Shown here: in pieces, positions 44,900 to 57,794 of the stretch
Numbering within the stretch: the stretch's first letter is position 1
How the letters are laid out: each line of letters begins with the position of its first letter
Origin: Diphasiastrum complanatum
Lineage: Eukaryota; Streptophyta; Lycopodiopsida; Lycopodiales; Lycopodiaceae
DNA length: 64,000 bases
Direction of reading: 5' to 3'
Assembly (NCBI GenBank): GCA_029204225.1
Contig: CM055092.1
Span: 82,471,543-82,535,542, forward strand
Notes under the pieces: model-generated
What the model saw: only the letters and a program-made list of their open reading frames with translations
Told to the model about the DNA's origin: nothing
Database searches by the model: none
Translations under genes and position numbers: made by a program

Positions 44900-45829
44900 A
44901 ATAAGTACACAACCATATGCCAGCGGTTGGATCACAAGTTTGGAGAGATTCAATGCAAGTAGAGTTTGATGCTTTGATAGATAATCAAACTTGGAATCTT
45001 GTACACCTTCCATATGGGAAGAAGCCACTTGCATGTAAGTGGATCTATAGATTAAAGTACAATCAAGATGGATCTATAAGTAAGTAAAAATCTAGATTGG
45101 CTGCTAAGGGGTTTCTTCAAACTAAAGGCATAGATTATGAAGAAACATTTGCTCCTATAGCAAAGCTTGTAGCCATTAGATTGATCATTTGTATTGCTAC
45201 TTTATTCAAGTGGAATCTCTATCAAATGGATGTGACAAATGCTTTCTTGAATGGCTACTTGGAGGAGGAAATATACATGTTGCAACCCGAGGGCTTCATC
45301 AAGGATGGTGAGGACAATTTGCCACTTAAGGAAGAGCTTATATGGCTTGAAGCAAGCACCTAGAGCTTGGTACTCTGGGTTGCATGATTTTCTCTACTCT
45401 CTTGGCTTTGTGATTAGCTCTTATGGGCCTTCTTTGTACATCAAATGTAATGATGAAAAGATCATCATTTTAGTACTTTATGTTGATGATATCATATTGA
45501 CAAGAAATGATGGTGAAGGCATAAGGAATGTTAAAGCTTCCTTGTCTAGTGAATTCAAGATGGTAGATCTAGGACTTCTTAAGTTCATACTTGGAATAGA
45601 AGATACTACAGGTAGTGATTTTACTTTTATAAGTCAATCAAAGTATGCTACTTCCATTTTTGAAAGGTTTGGCATGAAAGATTGTAAGGGGATTGACACC
45701 CCTATGGAGCAAGTTTGTAAAGTTACTAATGTTGTGATGAAGCATCCTTTGAGGATATCACACTCTTTAGGAAGCTAATAGGCTCCTTAATCTATTTGAC
45801 AATCACCAGACCAGATTTGAGTTATAGTG
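44900..45829 (+). pseudogene. Ty1/copia RT remnant, plus strand
   Basis: Reads W-R-D-S-M-Q-V-E-F-D-A-L, C-K-W-I-Y-R-L-K, a stop at 45085, A-A-K-G-F, D-Y-E-E-T-F-A-P-I-A-K, D-V-T-N-A-F-L-N-G, then after a frameshift near 45325 S-L-Y-G-L-K-Q-A-P-R-A-W-Y, L-Y-V-D-D-I-I-L-T and L-G-L-L-K-F-I-L-G-I-E. After a further frameshift near 45760 it ends with L-T-I-T-R-P-D-L-S-Y. It stops abruptly at about 45829, where minus-strand gag of another copia begins. Catalytic motifs are intact but the frame is broken. Confidence 0.88.
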
Positions 45830-46814
45830 TAGATCACCCTCTTGTCATCTCCATATGCCAACAAAGAAGTGAAGTACTCTTTGTGAAAATCAACTTGCTC
45901 CACTATCAATCCACCATGGATATAGATCTCCATCATAGCAAGCATACATGAAGACATCACAAAAGCATCATCATTTGCATCTTGAACATCCAAACCATCC
46001 TCATCAAGAGTAAGATTACCTTACTTGTCTCCTTGATCTCTCTTCTTCTTGTCGCACTCACTTGCAAAGTGTCCTTTGATGCCACAATAGAAGCACTTGA
46101 GCTTTTATTTATCCTTCTTTTTGCCATTTGAAGAAGAATCCACTTGATCTTTCCCTTTAGACCACTTGCTTTTGCTTTTGCCCTTGAATTTGTCTTTTGT
46201 GAACATAGCCTCCTCTTAAAGTGTCGATGTAGATCCACCTCTTGCTTGAAAACTATATTCTTCATTGATCAAGATCTCTTGAAGATCCATCAAACTTGGC
46301 AAAGTCTTTTGAATAGCAATACTTTGAACAATGTTAGCATGATCATCCAACAATCCATTAAGAATAACTTGAACAAGCTCTCTTTCCTTACTGCTCTCAT
46401 CAATGCAAGCCAACTCATCATTCAATGCCTTCATCCTCAAAAGATTTTGGGATTTCTTCACTGTTTTGCAAACATGAAAAAAATTTGCCTTCTTAGAGTC
46501 AACACTTTATAAGTAGACTTGGATTCATAAAGCTTCTTCAATAAATCCCAAGCATCCTTAGATGAAGTACTCTTACCAACCTCCTTGAGAAGCTCATTGG
46601 TAACATTCATCTTGATCATGTGTAGAGCCCTTTTGGCCCTCTTATCATACCTCATTTAATCTTGTTGTGTTTCTGGTCTTTCCTCCAAACCTACAACAAT
46701 ATCCAAAACATCATTCATCTCAAGAAGTGATTCCATAATCACTTTCCACAATGAATAGTTACTTGAGGTAAGTCTATCATTGGCTTCCATCATAACTCCA
46801 CTTGATGTTGCCAT
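45830..46814 (-). pseudogene. Ty1/copia gag (to protease start), minus strand
   Basis: From ATG at 46814 the minus strand reads M-A-T-S-S-G-V, N-D-R-L-T-S-S-N-Y-S, a TAA near 46656, then R-Y-D-K-R-A-K-R-A-L-H-M-I-K-M-N-V-T, L-V-Q-V-I-L-N-G-L-L-D-D-H-A-N, a CX2CX4HX4C knuckle (C-F-Y-C-G-I-K-G-H-F-A) in a shifted frame, and F-H-K-E-Y-F-T-S-L. It is clearly related to the gag of copies 1 and 2 but diverged and frameshifted. Everything after the protease start is missing at the 45829 junction. Confidence 0.88.
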
Positions 46815-47402
46815 GTAGCAATGACCTGATATTCTCTTTCAACCGGTTTCAATGCTCAAAGCACTCCTTTGAACAACAACAAATGTTTTCAAATAGAAAA
46901 TCACAAAGATTTGAAATTACTCAATTCTCTTCTAGCACTTCTACCAAGCAAATCAACACATAAAATCATGAAATCTTGATCAACCTATGATCTATCCTCA
47001 GTATAATGACTCTTGCCACTTCCTAAGATTGAATCACACTCAAATGAAGTTCAACAACCTCACTATCTAGATATTCAATCAAAATTAGGGTTTTGACAAA
47101 ATCACAAAAAATTGAATATTCCAAATCTACATGCAAATGCTTATAATGTTGATATGCAATCTATTAGCCACCACTTAGACTAATCCAATGATCAAAAAAT
47201 TGGCCAGATCCAACGTGTGAATTCAAAAATTGGAATTGATCAAGTTTATAGATCTATGTAGGGTTTCGATCTACAAAAGATTCAATCTACAAATGCAAGA
47301 AACTTGATTTTGGTGTAGAATCCAATCTAGCATGCTCTAGCCTTGATATCTTCACCAAATCATTGATAGATATGATTTCCTCCTTCATAACTTGAAACAC
47401 AA
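46815..47402 (-). other. Leader of the minus-strand copia element
   Basis: Non-coding sequence between primer site and gag ATG, about 590 bp. Homologous sequence lies at 58112-58560 next to another LTR. Confidence 0.75.
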
Positions 47403-47414
47403 GCTCTGATACCA
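47403..47414 (-). promoter_or_regulatory. Primer binding site, minus strand
   Basis: GCTCTGATACCA, complement of TGGTATCAGAGC, directly abuts the LTR at 47415. Confidence 0.92.
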
Positions 47415-48050
47415 TGTGAAAGATTTGGGATCAATTCATATCCAAATCTACTAAAGATCTTTGGTTACAAAACAAGCTAGTCTACCATACCAATCTTTCC
47501 AATGTAGAAAAATCAGCATCTACACACAAAATAGAATGCAAACTCTAATAGAACTTGATAAAACATGAATCAAAACAATAAGTACTATTGTTGTCCATAA
47601 AAAACCAACAAGCTATTGTATGTCACACGTGTGAACCTGAAAATAACAAATATAGATCATTCTACACATAGAATTGCAAGACATCACAAGTATAGTGCAC
47701 CAATGGATAGTAGAACCCAAGAGAACCACGTATAGAGAAAAGAGAAGATCTACTTCTCCACGAATTACATCCATTTATAGCAGGTCCAAACCTTATTTGG
47801 CCACTTGGCTTTCCCTCCAAAATGTAAACCCTACTATTTTCGGGTCTAGATTCAATGTACCCAACATTTAAGTTTGAAACTACTCAAACTTGACTTCTAA
47901 CTTTTCCACACTTTCCAAAAGTGTTTATTCAATTGAAATTTTGACTAATTAACTTTGAAAAGTCAAACTCTAAGTCAAATGTAAAGTTGGCCTCAATTTG
48001 CCAAATATAGAAATGTAGCAAATATGATTAAATTAGTTGAATCTTTCACA
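47415..48050 (-). repeat. 5' LTR of the minus-strand copia element
   Basis: 636 bp with TG...CA ends on both strands (TGTGAAAGATTTGGG ... GAATCTTTCACA). It carries the TCACACGTGTGA palindrome near 47625, as in the LTRs of copies 1 and 2, and is homologous to 57390-58100. No partner LTR with a target duplication was found. Confidence 0.85.
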
Positions 48051-48638
48051 GATGGCAAGCTGGACAATAAGGTCATTATAGCAACTGCTCCAACAGAGTC
48101 TTATACTAATTAATATGATTCTTAACATAATCACTTTCTGACATTCTAAGTGAGAAGAACTTTCTCCTCAGATGCAGGTGTGAATAATTGGTACTTCACA
48201 ATTAGGATTAAGGTAGTACATGTTGTTGGCAGTCACCTTCAATCAGTATCTTAATCTATTAAAGAGTTTGTCCTATCGTGATGAAGGTACTGATGAGCCG
48301 CCAATTGTTCGATTCGACTTTTGGAGTTGATAATAACATACAAGTAATTGGTAAAGTCGAATTGTCAATGTCGGGTGTCCGACGAATAGTCGATGTCAGA
48401 TGAGTCGAGGTGACCGACAAATAGTCGGAGTAGGACAAATAGTCGAAGGGTGGCCGAATAGTCAGTGTCGGCTGAGTCGTCAGGACACTGTCATCTATTC
48501 CTTTGTACTTCTGCAGACTGTCAGAAAACAAGTGTATTTCTATAGAGTATGCGACTGTACAAGTATTTATAACAACTAGTAGATGGATCTAGATTAGTAG
48601 AGAGATAAGGATGGAGAGGATAGAAACCCAAAAAAACC
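48051..48638. other. Unassigned DNA with short repeats
   Basis: No gene. GAC(G/A)AATAGTCG-like units occur at 48381, 48416, 48434 and 48453 within a TCG-rich stretch. Confidence 0.45.
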
Positions 48639-50200
48639 ATGGTCAGTAGCTTAGGTCTGAAAATTCAAGATTATCAAGACAACCTGAATTTTCAGATCAT
48701 GCATTTGGATAGTACTGACCTAGTACTAGGGATGGATTGGCTCTACAGTTTGGGCTTCACTCTTCAACAGAATTATTTTGATAATACTCTCAGTTTTCAG
48801 CAAAATGGTCGAGAGATTCATCTGCATGGAGAGCATGGACTTCCCAACAATCCCTTGTTGTGCAGGTCAGAGCTTGTTCAACTTATGGAGGATGATCAAC
48901 ATGAGGTACTTCTTTGTGACTTATAGTTTATTTCTAATGAATCTGTTTGCAGTAATATTTTTCATAAAAAGAAAAAGTTAGATGCTTTGTTAAGTAAATA
49001 TAATATTGTTTTTCCTAATGGCTTGCCTAGTGGTTTACCACCCAGTAGAGAAGTTGATCATGTTATTAACTTGGTACCTAGTATATCACCAACATAGTAG
49101 CAGATGCTTAGCTGCCAATGGTAAACGAGTTGAGTTTTACCCAGTTTTGTAATGAGTTACTCGAGTCCTTGAGGAGGAAATGTAAGAGTGATCATTATTT
49201 CTCCATAATCTGGAAGACAATCTAGAACAGAGAGGTACAAACTTTTGAACCAGTTCCTAGGCCTGAAAAAGATTCATCCAAGTATACAACAGTCTTTGTT
49301 GAGGATGAAGAATCCAAGCATATGCCAGTGTGCATTGAGGATTTTGAGTCTGTAGATCACAAGCATAACAGTGAGGTTGAGGGATGCAGTTCTCGAGGAC
49401 TTAAACGAAAACAATATTCCATTTAGAATGAGTATCTACTTTATAGAAACAAAATATGTGTTCCCAACTTAAAGGATTTTAGGCGTCAAATATTATATGA
49501 ATGTCATGACAATCCTAGTGTGAGACACCCAGGAATTCAGAAGACCTATGAGCTTCTTCGTAGGCAATTCTTCTTGCCCAGTATGAAAAAGGATGTCCAA
49601 CAGTATGTAACCAGTTGCCAGAAGTGTTAGATTAAAGCAGAGCGTCTAAAGGCAGGAGGTTTGTTACAGTCCCTAAAAATACCAACTGGTAAGTGGGAAA
49701 GTATTTTCATAGATTTTATAGTAGGCCTGCCTAAGACCCAGAAGGGTCATGATGCTATATGGATCATAGCTGACCGTTTGACCAAAATGGCTCACTTTAT
49801 TCTGACCAAAACAACCGTTAGAGCTCCAAAATTAACAAGATTGTCTATAGAGAGGCTATTTAAATTATACGGTCTCCCTTTCGGCATAGTCAGCAACTTG
49901 GACAATAAGTTTAATGGAAATTTTTGGAAAGCAGTATTCTAGCATGTCCATACTAAACTAAACATGCAGACCATCCACTTACGGACGGTCAAACAGGAAG
50001 AGTAAATTAGGTGCTGGAGGATATGCTTCGTGCATATGTTAGCAAAAAAGACAGACTCATTGGGAGGAATATCTCTCGATATTAGAGTTTGCTTATAATA
50101 TAATTAAAAAATTCAGATACATGATACAGCCCATTCATGCTAATGTATGGGTTTCCACCACGTTCACCCACAGTAGTAGGGTTTAGACAAGAAAAAGTTG
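48639..50200 (+). pseudogene. Ty3/gypsy protease-to-integrase remnant, RT deleted
   Basis: The left part (48639-49090) reads S-S-L-G-L-K, L-D-S-T-D-L-V-L-G-M-D-W-L (protease C-terminus) and L-P-S-G-L-P-P-S-R-E-V-D-H (RT start). RT and most of RNase H are absent. From about 49440 integrase follows: an HHCC finger (E-C-H-D, R-H-P-G, S-C-Q-K-C), W-E-S-I-F-I-D-F-I-V-G-L-P with the first catalytic Asp, and V-S-N-L-D-N-K-F. In gypsy integrases this last site is S-D-R-D, so the second catalytic Asp appears changed to Asn. Several stops occur. Confidence 0.85.
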
Positions 50201-50493
50201 AAGCAGAAGACCTAAACCAGAGGTAGAACATGCTAAACGTAGCATTAGGCAAGCCTAGGATCGAGCTAAGTAGTATCAGATCCTCTCATACCGGGGATGT
50301 ATAGTTCTCCCCTGGTGAGAGAGTCTTTCTTCGAGTCTCAGATGATTCTAAGACCCTCAAAACAGGAGTGTGCAAAGTTGTCTCTTAGGTATTGTGGTCC
50401 GTTACCATTATTAGGAGAATAGATGAAGTTTTCTATAAGAGAGTGCATGGGCTGGGTGGATCAGACTAGCTTTGCCTTCTTGTTGTTATGTTG

Positions 50494-50496
<3 letters not shown>
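50201..50496. other. Tail of the gypsy remnant, unresolved
   Basis: Fragments may be the integrase C-terminus, but no motif is secure. Confidence 0.3.

Positions 50497-50553
<57 letters not shown>
50497..50553 (+). repeat. (CT)28 microsatellite
   Basis: A perfect 57-bp CT array, followed by CTCCTTTTTCTTC. Confidence 0.95.
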
Positions 50554-50556
<3 letters not shown>

Positions 50557-51449
50557 CTTTTTCTTCTTTGTAAACTCATGTTCTTTGCATGTTTTAAATA
50601 ATGGTTTGTTTTGAGAAAATAAATTGTCTCACTTGGCTTTAAATTGCCATGCCCCAAGTAATCACAAGTCCTCAGTTTCTAAATAACCATTCAGAGGGCC
50701 ACATTATTATTACAACAAGACTCATTGGTTAGGACTATATTCCCAAAACTCGGTCCTCTAGATGCACTTCTATATGCAAATCTTAAATAGCAAAAAAGCT
50801 CATGTCCCTATCTTTTTATTGCTTGCATGCCCACAGTTTAGAATTACTTTTATATGCAAGTCATAATTAGTAAAAGAATTGCATTTCTCTTTCTTGTTTT
50901 TGCATGCATTCATATGCTCTCAACTTGCACACAACACACCATCATCATCATCATCACCAACAAAAAATTAATCAAATAAAAATTATTTATTTGCATTCAC
51001 AAAATTGTTTCATTTATGTTTTTCTATTGTTATCATATATGTACTCATTTATACCATAGAAACATCATGGTTTCAAAGCCAGGGTTTTGGAACGCAAATG
51101 GAACGATGGTTTTAGAATGAACCTCAATTTTGAAAAAAACCTGAAAACGTTTTTTTTTAAATCCCATTTTTAGAATCTACTCATGCACACACTTTGAATC
51201 AGAGTTCATTCTTGAGGTCCATGGAGTCCCAAGAAAACTAGGATATGAAAATAGTTAATTTACCTTGCATTCAATCTTAGACATCACATATTTTTTTCAA
51301 AAAATTTACAGCAATGCCCTTTGTATTATGGCACAACGTTCTTCTTGTGACTTAGGGTGGGTAGATAGAAGAAAAGGAATTAAGTATGCAGAAATCAGGC
51401 ATGATGCTCAATAAAACTCTCTATATGCACGTGATTTTCCTGATGCACT
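50554..51449. other. Unassigned AT-rich DNA
   Basis: No coding or structural signal apart from a short ATC repeat near 50941. Confidence 0.35.
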
Positions 51450-53150
51450 TTTTTTCTGTATTGGATGCTACAGTGTTATTACTGGACAGCGGAGTATAGC
51501 AAGTTATTTTGGGTTTTGGCCATCGGGTCTGGGAGCGTTCACACAAGTCTTAAGCATCCGTGTCATGGAATGTCAAACTGCCGTCACGATCCTTTACCGC
51601 GGAGTTTACGAGGTGATAGAGATAAAGTTTACAACGATGACAATGACATCCGTTTTGAGACAATTTGTTTTCAAATTAGCTACGCGCATCACATCAGTAC
51701 AAGGGAAAAACGCCTTTCTTTACAGGTTATTATATCAACTAGGTCAGTCCGTCAACAACAGAAGTCGCAGCAAATGTTTTATCCATGCAACACTGGAATT
51801 ACGGTGTATTCATTTCTGAAGATTAGATTGTCCATTTCCTCGCGGAAAAATAGAAAATTCCATGAGCTAAATAAATAACCAATAGCCAAGGCTCATGTGT
51901 TTATACGTTTATACCGTCTTTTAATCATCGTATTTAAAGCGCATATTTCAAAGCAGCTGTGCTTGCATTAGACTCTAGAGTTTCAGATAGAAGATACATG
52001 AAACAGTTCTGGATCTTGGTAGTAGAATGAGCTATTAAGTAATGAAAGTCTGAAGAACACTGCGAAGGACATTTGGGTTCTGAATTTTTGGGATTATTTT
52101 GTACTTGGGAGTTCGGGAACGAGCCAAGGCCATTGTATAATCGATCTCAAAGAGAACGACTCATCTCGAAAAACGAGAGAGATTGAATTGATAATAGATA
52201 GAAAATGAACGCAATTCCGAGTACTGCCGAGAATCCGAGATGAGCAAGTGACCTTTTTTAGCTACGGATGCAAATCATATTTTTCTGCCAGTTGCACAAC
52301 TTGCAGATGCGGGGCAGCGATTGCGCCAATCGTTGATATATCTGTGTGTTAGCTCCCCAATCCGTGCATATTTGCAGAACTCGGCTGCCCGACTGCTTCT
52401 GTCCAAACAAGTACCTCAGGCGTATCTTCCGCATATATATTACGCATGAATTGGACTATGTACTTGGCTGGCTGTATCAGAACCGACGCGAGCGAGCGCG
52501 ACGCCTCCATTGTCCAGGCAGCCTCCAGGCTCCAGTTTCACATTTCACTAGGTGCCACACTGCAACAGTACCCTCCTCATCAGTACTCCCCGACTGACGT
52601 CGTGCTAGAGAGTACTACCAGCTACAATATCAAAGCACAACGCTAGGTTATCGAGTGACAAGCCAGAAACCGAAGCCTGGGGAGAGTTGGCTTCAGGAGT
52701 ACCTGCAAAAGCCATTCATTGCCCATTGTCCTCGCAAGTGTGCGGTTAGGCAGTCCGAAGGCGAAAGCTACAGCAACACAGCTGCTACTCGCATAAAAGA
52801 CATCAAATCACACACAATCGCCCAGCACGCTCTCTATTTACTAGTTAGTGTTTAGTCTGGCGACTCTGGCCTGTTTCGCCATCCTCGAGCGCTCCCTCGC
52901 TCTCTCTGCGCAGCAGCGTTGTCCGTAGCATGTAGTATAGTATTTGAGTCTACGCGTGTGCTGTGAAGTGGTCCTGGGACCTGGTGACTGCAGTGACTGG
53001 TCCCTGAGAAGAGCAAGTGCCAATGTAAGAAGGCTGCCGCCAAACGCAACGAAAGGCGATGCTTGGCGCTTTGGAGTGCAGGACGCACGGAAGAATTACT
53101 GACCCGGAACATGGGAACTTTTATAAACTCAAAATTGAATGGAATAGTTA
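51450..53150. other. CpG-retaining unassigned region
   Basis: This stretch has many CpG dinucleotides (for example CGACGCGAGCGAGCGCGACG at 52484-52503) against a CpG-poor background. Open frames of up to 137 codons (plus, 51465-51878) and 103 codons (minus, 52852-53163) overlap and show no domain. It could be a host promoter or first exon, or a recent insertion. Confidence 0.4.
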
Positions 53151-53278
53151 TCTTGCACATCAATGCCCATTATGATTCAAGGCCGAAGTCTTGATGTGTT
53201 CACACATTAACTTTGATGTTGTATTGTATTCTTTCTTTCAGTAATGGATTTTTGAACCCTTTTTTAATCAATCCTTAG

Positions 53279-53350
53279 CTGCCACGTGGCAGGTGCAAGT
53301 AGAATCAGCACTAAAAAATTTGAGACCAATCCGATGCTGCCACGTGGCAG
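53279..53350. repeat. Pair of 14-bp CACGTG palindromes, 58 bp apart
   Basis: CTGCCACGTGGCAG occurs at 53279-53292 and 53337-53350. Each is a perfect palindrome with a G-box core. Confidence 0.85.
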
Positions 53351-56300
53351 TCGCAGGCAAAATCTGCACTAGATTTTTTTTTCAAAAAAACAGGTGACTA
53401 TTCTGCTCTTAATCTGTTCAAAAATGGGCAGAATAGTCACCAAAAATCCATTACGGTATATGGACGATCCTTGACAAGGTATTATTTTCATAATGGTGCA
53501 CTTTGGCAACAATAATAAAAGGTGCATGCTACAAAGTTCAAAGTTTGGATGGAGCCTCTTGAGTAGGGGCTTTACACCTCTTTGGACCCTATGTAATGGC
53601 ACACACACAAGTGCCAATCCCTAGCATACATTTAGGGAAGCCCACCTACACTAAACAACTTAGTTGGTGTGCGCGTAAATGGGCCTTATTCAATAAACAA
53701 GTGCATCAATGGATAATAGCCCCATCATATTTCTATTAGAGTGGAGGAAACAACAATGGATAAAGTGGATTCAATAATGGCACATAGAGCTAGGCAAGGC
53801 AACAATGGCGATATTATTGGAGGATGAAGGTAGGACACAAGAGACAATACAGGTAGTTAGACCCGAGGTAACAAGAGGCATGAGGGAGTGGAGGTACTGA
53901 CATAGGAGGTAAGAGATATGAGGCATTGGAGGCAAGCATCAAGAGGCATCAATGAGACAGGTTGTCGTGATGGACAACAATAGAGGCAAGAGACCTTTAT
54001 GGAGCCAAATACATCTATGATCAAATGACTTTAAGAGCTCTCCATAAATACGAGTGTTAAATACACTACTAAGCTAATTGGTGAGATGATTATCTCAAAC
54101 ATGAATCCAACAACTTAATTGTTAGTGGGGGTATAATTTCATTAATTAGTTAAATGATTTGGTTTTTTATTTAATTGGAGCCTCTGTTTTAAGTATTTTT
54201 GTACAAGCATAAAACACAAACCTATTTGGTAGCTACTCCTTAAACCACCATACTTTTATGCAAATTGGTTCACACATACGAAAAATCTAAACAATACAAC
54301 AAGAATTTTTGCAAAGGTACCAACCATTTCCACTATATCTTAGCAAACTAATTAGATGTTGACCAATTTCCTTTAAAGAATTTATTTAGGTCTTGATAGT
54401 GTAGGGAATAGGAAAAAAAATGGTAAGTGGACTTCAAAAACATCATCCCATTTCCAAAGGTAAGGATATAGATATTTGCATAGAAATGGTGTCCTTTCTA
54501 ATTGCAAATGAGGAGTTGATAATATGGAAGAGATATGAAATATTGTATGGTATGCACTTATTGGATAAGGATGAAAGTAGGCATGAATTTGTGACACAAT
54601 AAAGCTCCATTACTGACCGTCAAAAGTCTTGAGCACTATAGATTTCCATAGAGAAACGAAAGTAAAGGTTTTGTAAGCAAACGATCGAAGATCACATCTA
54701 TCAAAAGCATCAATAGAAGAGACTACTAAGAGTACCTATCCATGAAAAGAAAAAATAAAAATCTAGCACCCCCCCCCCCCCCCCTCCCCTTTCAGCTTGT
54801 GGCAAACCATCACACAATTGCACATATTCATCAAATTTTGCAAGTTGGTTGCCTTTGTAGAGATAAACATATTACTATTTCGTATATCATAGTTCATGGT
54901 TCGGATTGAAGAAATGTCTTTTCAAGTCATTGATCTTCTCCATGATCAAAATATTTTCACCAACATTAGAAACATATGTTGATATTTTTTAGTATGGTTT
55001 TTTATCCTTATCGATGGCAATGTTATTTGATTGTCTTGAAATCCAAGAATAATTTACTTCCTCCAAAATATTGTACTGCTTTCAGGCATGAGATGTGATC
55101 AACATTCTGTTGATGCAACCGAATTTCACCCAAATTCTTATACACATGCACTTTTGTTGTTTTTAAATTTGGTTAATTTTTTTCTTCATTATTGATGCTT
55201 TTATCTCCACAATCATTTTGTTTATAACATTCATTTGTGTATTCCATGGGTGATCTATTATATGCTCATTAGGTTTTTCATTCTTTGTACAAAGTTGAGA
55301 CATTTCTTTGTATATACCATAAAGAATGATTGTACTTTTCACTGTATCTACAATGAAGAACAATAATGTGTCTCTTGTCCTCATAGTACAATGCACATTT
55401 GGAGTGTTTTCCTTCATTTTGAGTATAGTGTAAATAGTTAAACATAAGAACTAAAAATAAAATCTCTTTTCCAAATCCAGCATTGGAAGGAATTTCCAAT
55501 ATTTATAGCCATATTGTTGGACTAAAAAACGCTAGCAGATGGAGCACCATTGTTGAATTGTTGGACCCTTTTCGTGCCTCCCTAATAGGATCGATCTAGA
55601 GGGAATAGAGGGATTTTATGGATCTATTCTGGGTGAGTATCACTTGTAGTATTGGGCTTCAATCCAATGGAGAGAGATAAACTAGATGATGGGAGTGAGG
55701 ATCTAAGCCAACTAAGGTTTCAAGCTTAGTGTAGGATCTAAAAGTGGAATGTCTTAGATCTAAGGGTGATGCTCTTCTCTATTCTCCTTCTCTTTGTGTG
55801 TTTTCTTGCTTTTGGTTGCTTTTGGTTATCTAGGCATCTTTGGCTCTAGATCTTCTCCTCAAGAGGTTGATCTTCTCAAGGGAGGTGAACAATGAAAGAA
55901 ATCATGCCTATGGATCTCTACACTATTCTCATCTCCATCTTACTTATCATCATGATATGCATCATGTAATATTGATGTACTACCAAGGTGCATCATTAAA
56001 TTGTATACTATCAATTGTGTTTTATTCAGTCAATCATTTATACAATTGAAATTAATTTTGTTTGTAAGAGTGTTTTATTTATTTCCATGTGCACTGAATT
56101 ACAAAAAATGTGGTCCTCCCTTCTCCGTAACCCTATTTTCAACATAGGTACCTGTGTCAATGCAGCTATCACCCGACTCAACAATGCCACTACTGATCAT
56201 ACCTGTGAGAGCATTCCCACAACTGTCACCCAACATTGGTCGGTTCTAACTCCAAACGTTGAACTTGATCACGAGAATTTTTTGCTCATAACCAGCATAT

Positions 56301-56984
56301 CATGCCTACCTCTTACTTGTGATTGCTTGTGCTCTCAAAATTGTTGCCAATAAGGAGTAGGCACGATGCCAAACTACCTTTTCATCACCAACACTAGCTT
56401 TCTCCACACCATTCACTCTCATTTTGCTATTATTGCTTCCAAACACCCCGTTATCCCATCAGAAGTAAGCAACAATGATTTTGAAGTGATAATGCCTCAT
56501 TGTACTGCCCTATAGAAGGTTTCACCAGCCAATAATTGTCCCAAATTAGCCCTACGGTACCCAAATAGCGAATGTAGCCCATCTCTAGGTCACCAGCACT
56601 CCGCTCACTGGAATAGTGATGAAAACTCTATGAAATGCATTTCTTCATACTCGGTGGCATTGCTCAATCTGTAGGCTCTGAGCAGGTAGTTTAGGGGTCA
56701 ATTTGGCCCAAGAATGGCCAAAATAGGTGCCTTCTAGCCTTAGTTAGGCCCAAAATAATTTTTCTTGCATAAATGAACTAATTTTTTTCAAAATAAAGAT
56801 TTTAAATGAAGATGGGCTTTCATGCCCTTCGGGTGAAAATTTCCATTTCAATATGAAAATTTTTAATGACATTGAAGGCCAAAATGCACTTCAAGTCCCT
56901 TCAGCCCACTTCAAGGCCCTTTCACCTTCAATCCAAAGGTGAATTCAAATCTGACTGTCCAGATGCTTCGAAATCTTGGCCATT
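53351..56984. other. Unassigned AT-rich DNA
   Basis: No recognisable gene; the longest open frames are 112 codons (plus, 56015-56353) and 84 codons (minus) without domains. A C16 run is at 54769-54784. Confidence 0.35.
54769..54784 (+). repeat. Poly(C) tract, 16 bases
   Basis: Sixteen consecutive C residues followed by TCCCCT. Confidence 0.9.
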
Positions 56985-57052
56985 GATCGATATGGCTGCT
57001 AATTGGAAGATTGCCCATGATCGATATGGCTGCTAATTGGAAGATTGCCCAC
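56985..57052 (+). repeat. 34-bp tandem duplication, nearly perfect
   Basis: GATCGATATGGCTGCTAATT and the following 14 bases occur at 56985-57018 and again at 57019-57052, differing only at the last base. Confidence 0.92.
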
Positions 57053-57389
57053 GATCTGGAGCACCAAAGACATATCTTGTAGCCGCTAGGCACTTAGGAG
57101 CATTGCGCGCCTATTCACGTTGGGCGCGCACGACCCTCCTGCACCCTTTTTCTCTTCCTCCTTGCTCTCCTTGCTACGGTTTCTCCATTTGTAGGAGGGT
57201 ATGGCCAACCCCAAAAAACAAGTCCAACTTCCTTGCAGGTGCTTATGGCCCTCTGGCAATTCATTGAAAGTACTAGGGCACCCTCAAGCATGCTTTTACA
57301 GACATGAAAATGATCTTCTACAGTGGAAGATCCACCATTTTTCTCCTGTAAATCCTAGCTTCAAGGAAAGAGAGACTTCTTGAGCTTTG
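57053..57389. other. Unassigned DNA
   Basis: No domain in the overlapping 60-76-codon frames. Confidence 0.35.
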
Positions 57390-57716
57390 TGTGAAAGATT
57401 TTAGATCACTAAGATCCAAAAAATCCCTTTGATCTTTGGTTAGAAAACAATCAACTCCACCAATCTTGCCAATGTGAAAAAATCAGCATCTACACAAAAA
57501 ATGACATACAAACTCTAATAGATCTTGATCATACATGAACCAAAACATAGAATACTATTGTTGTCTGTACAATAATAGTAAGCTATTGTATCTCACATGT
57601 GTGGATCTAAAAATAACAATTACTACTCATTCTACACATAGAATTGCAAGATATCACAAGTATAGTGCACCAATGGATAGTAAAACCCAAGAGAACCATG
57701 TATAAGCATGAATGAG

Positions 57717-57794
<78 letters not shown>

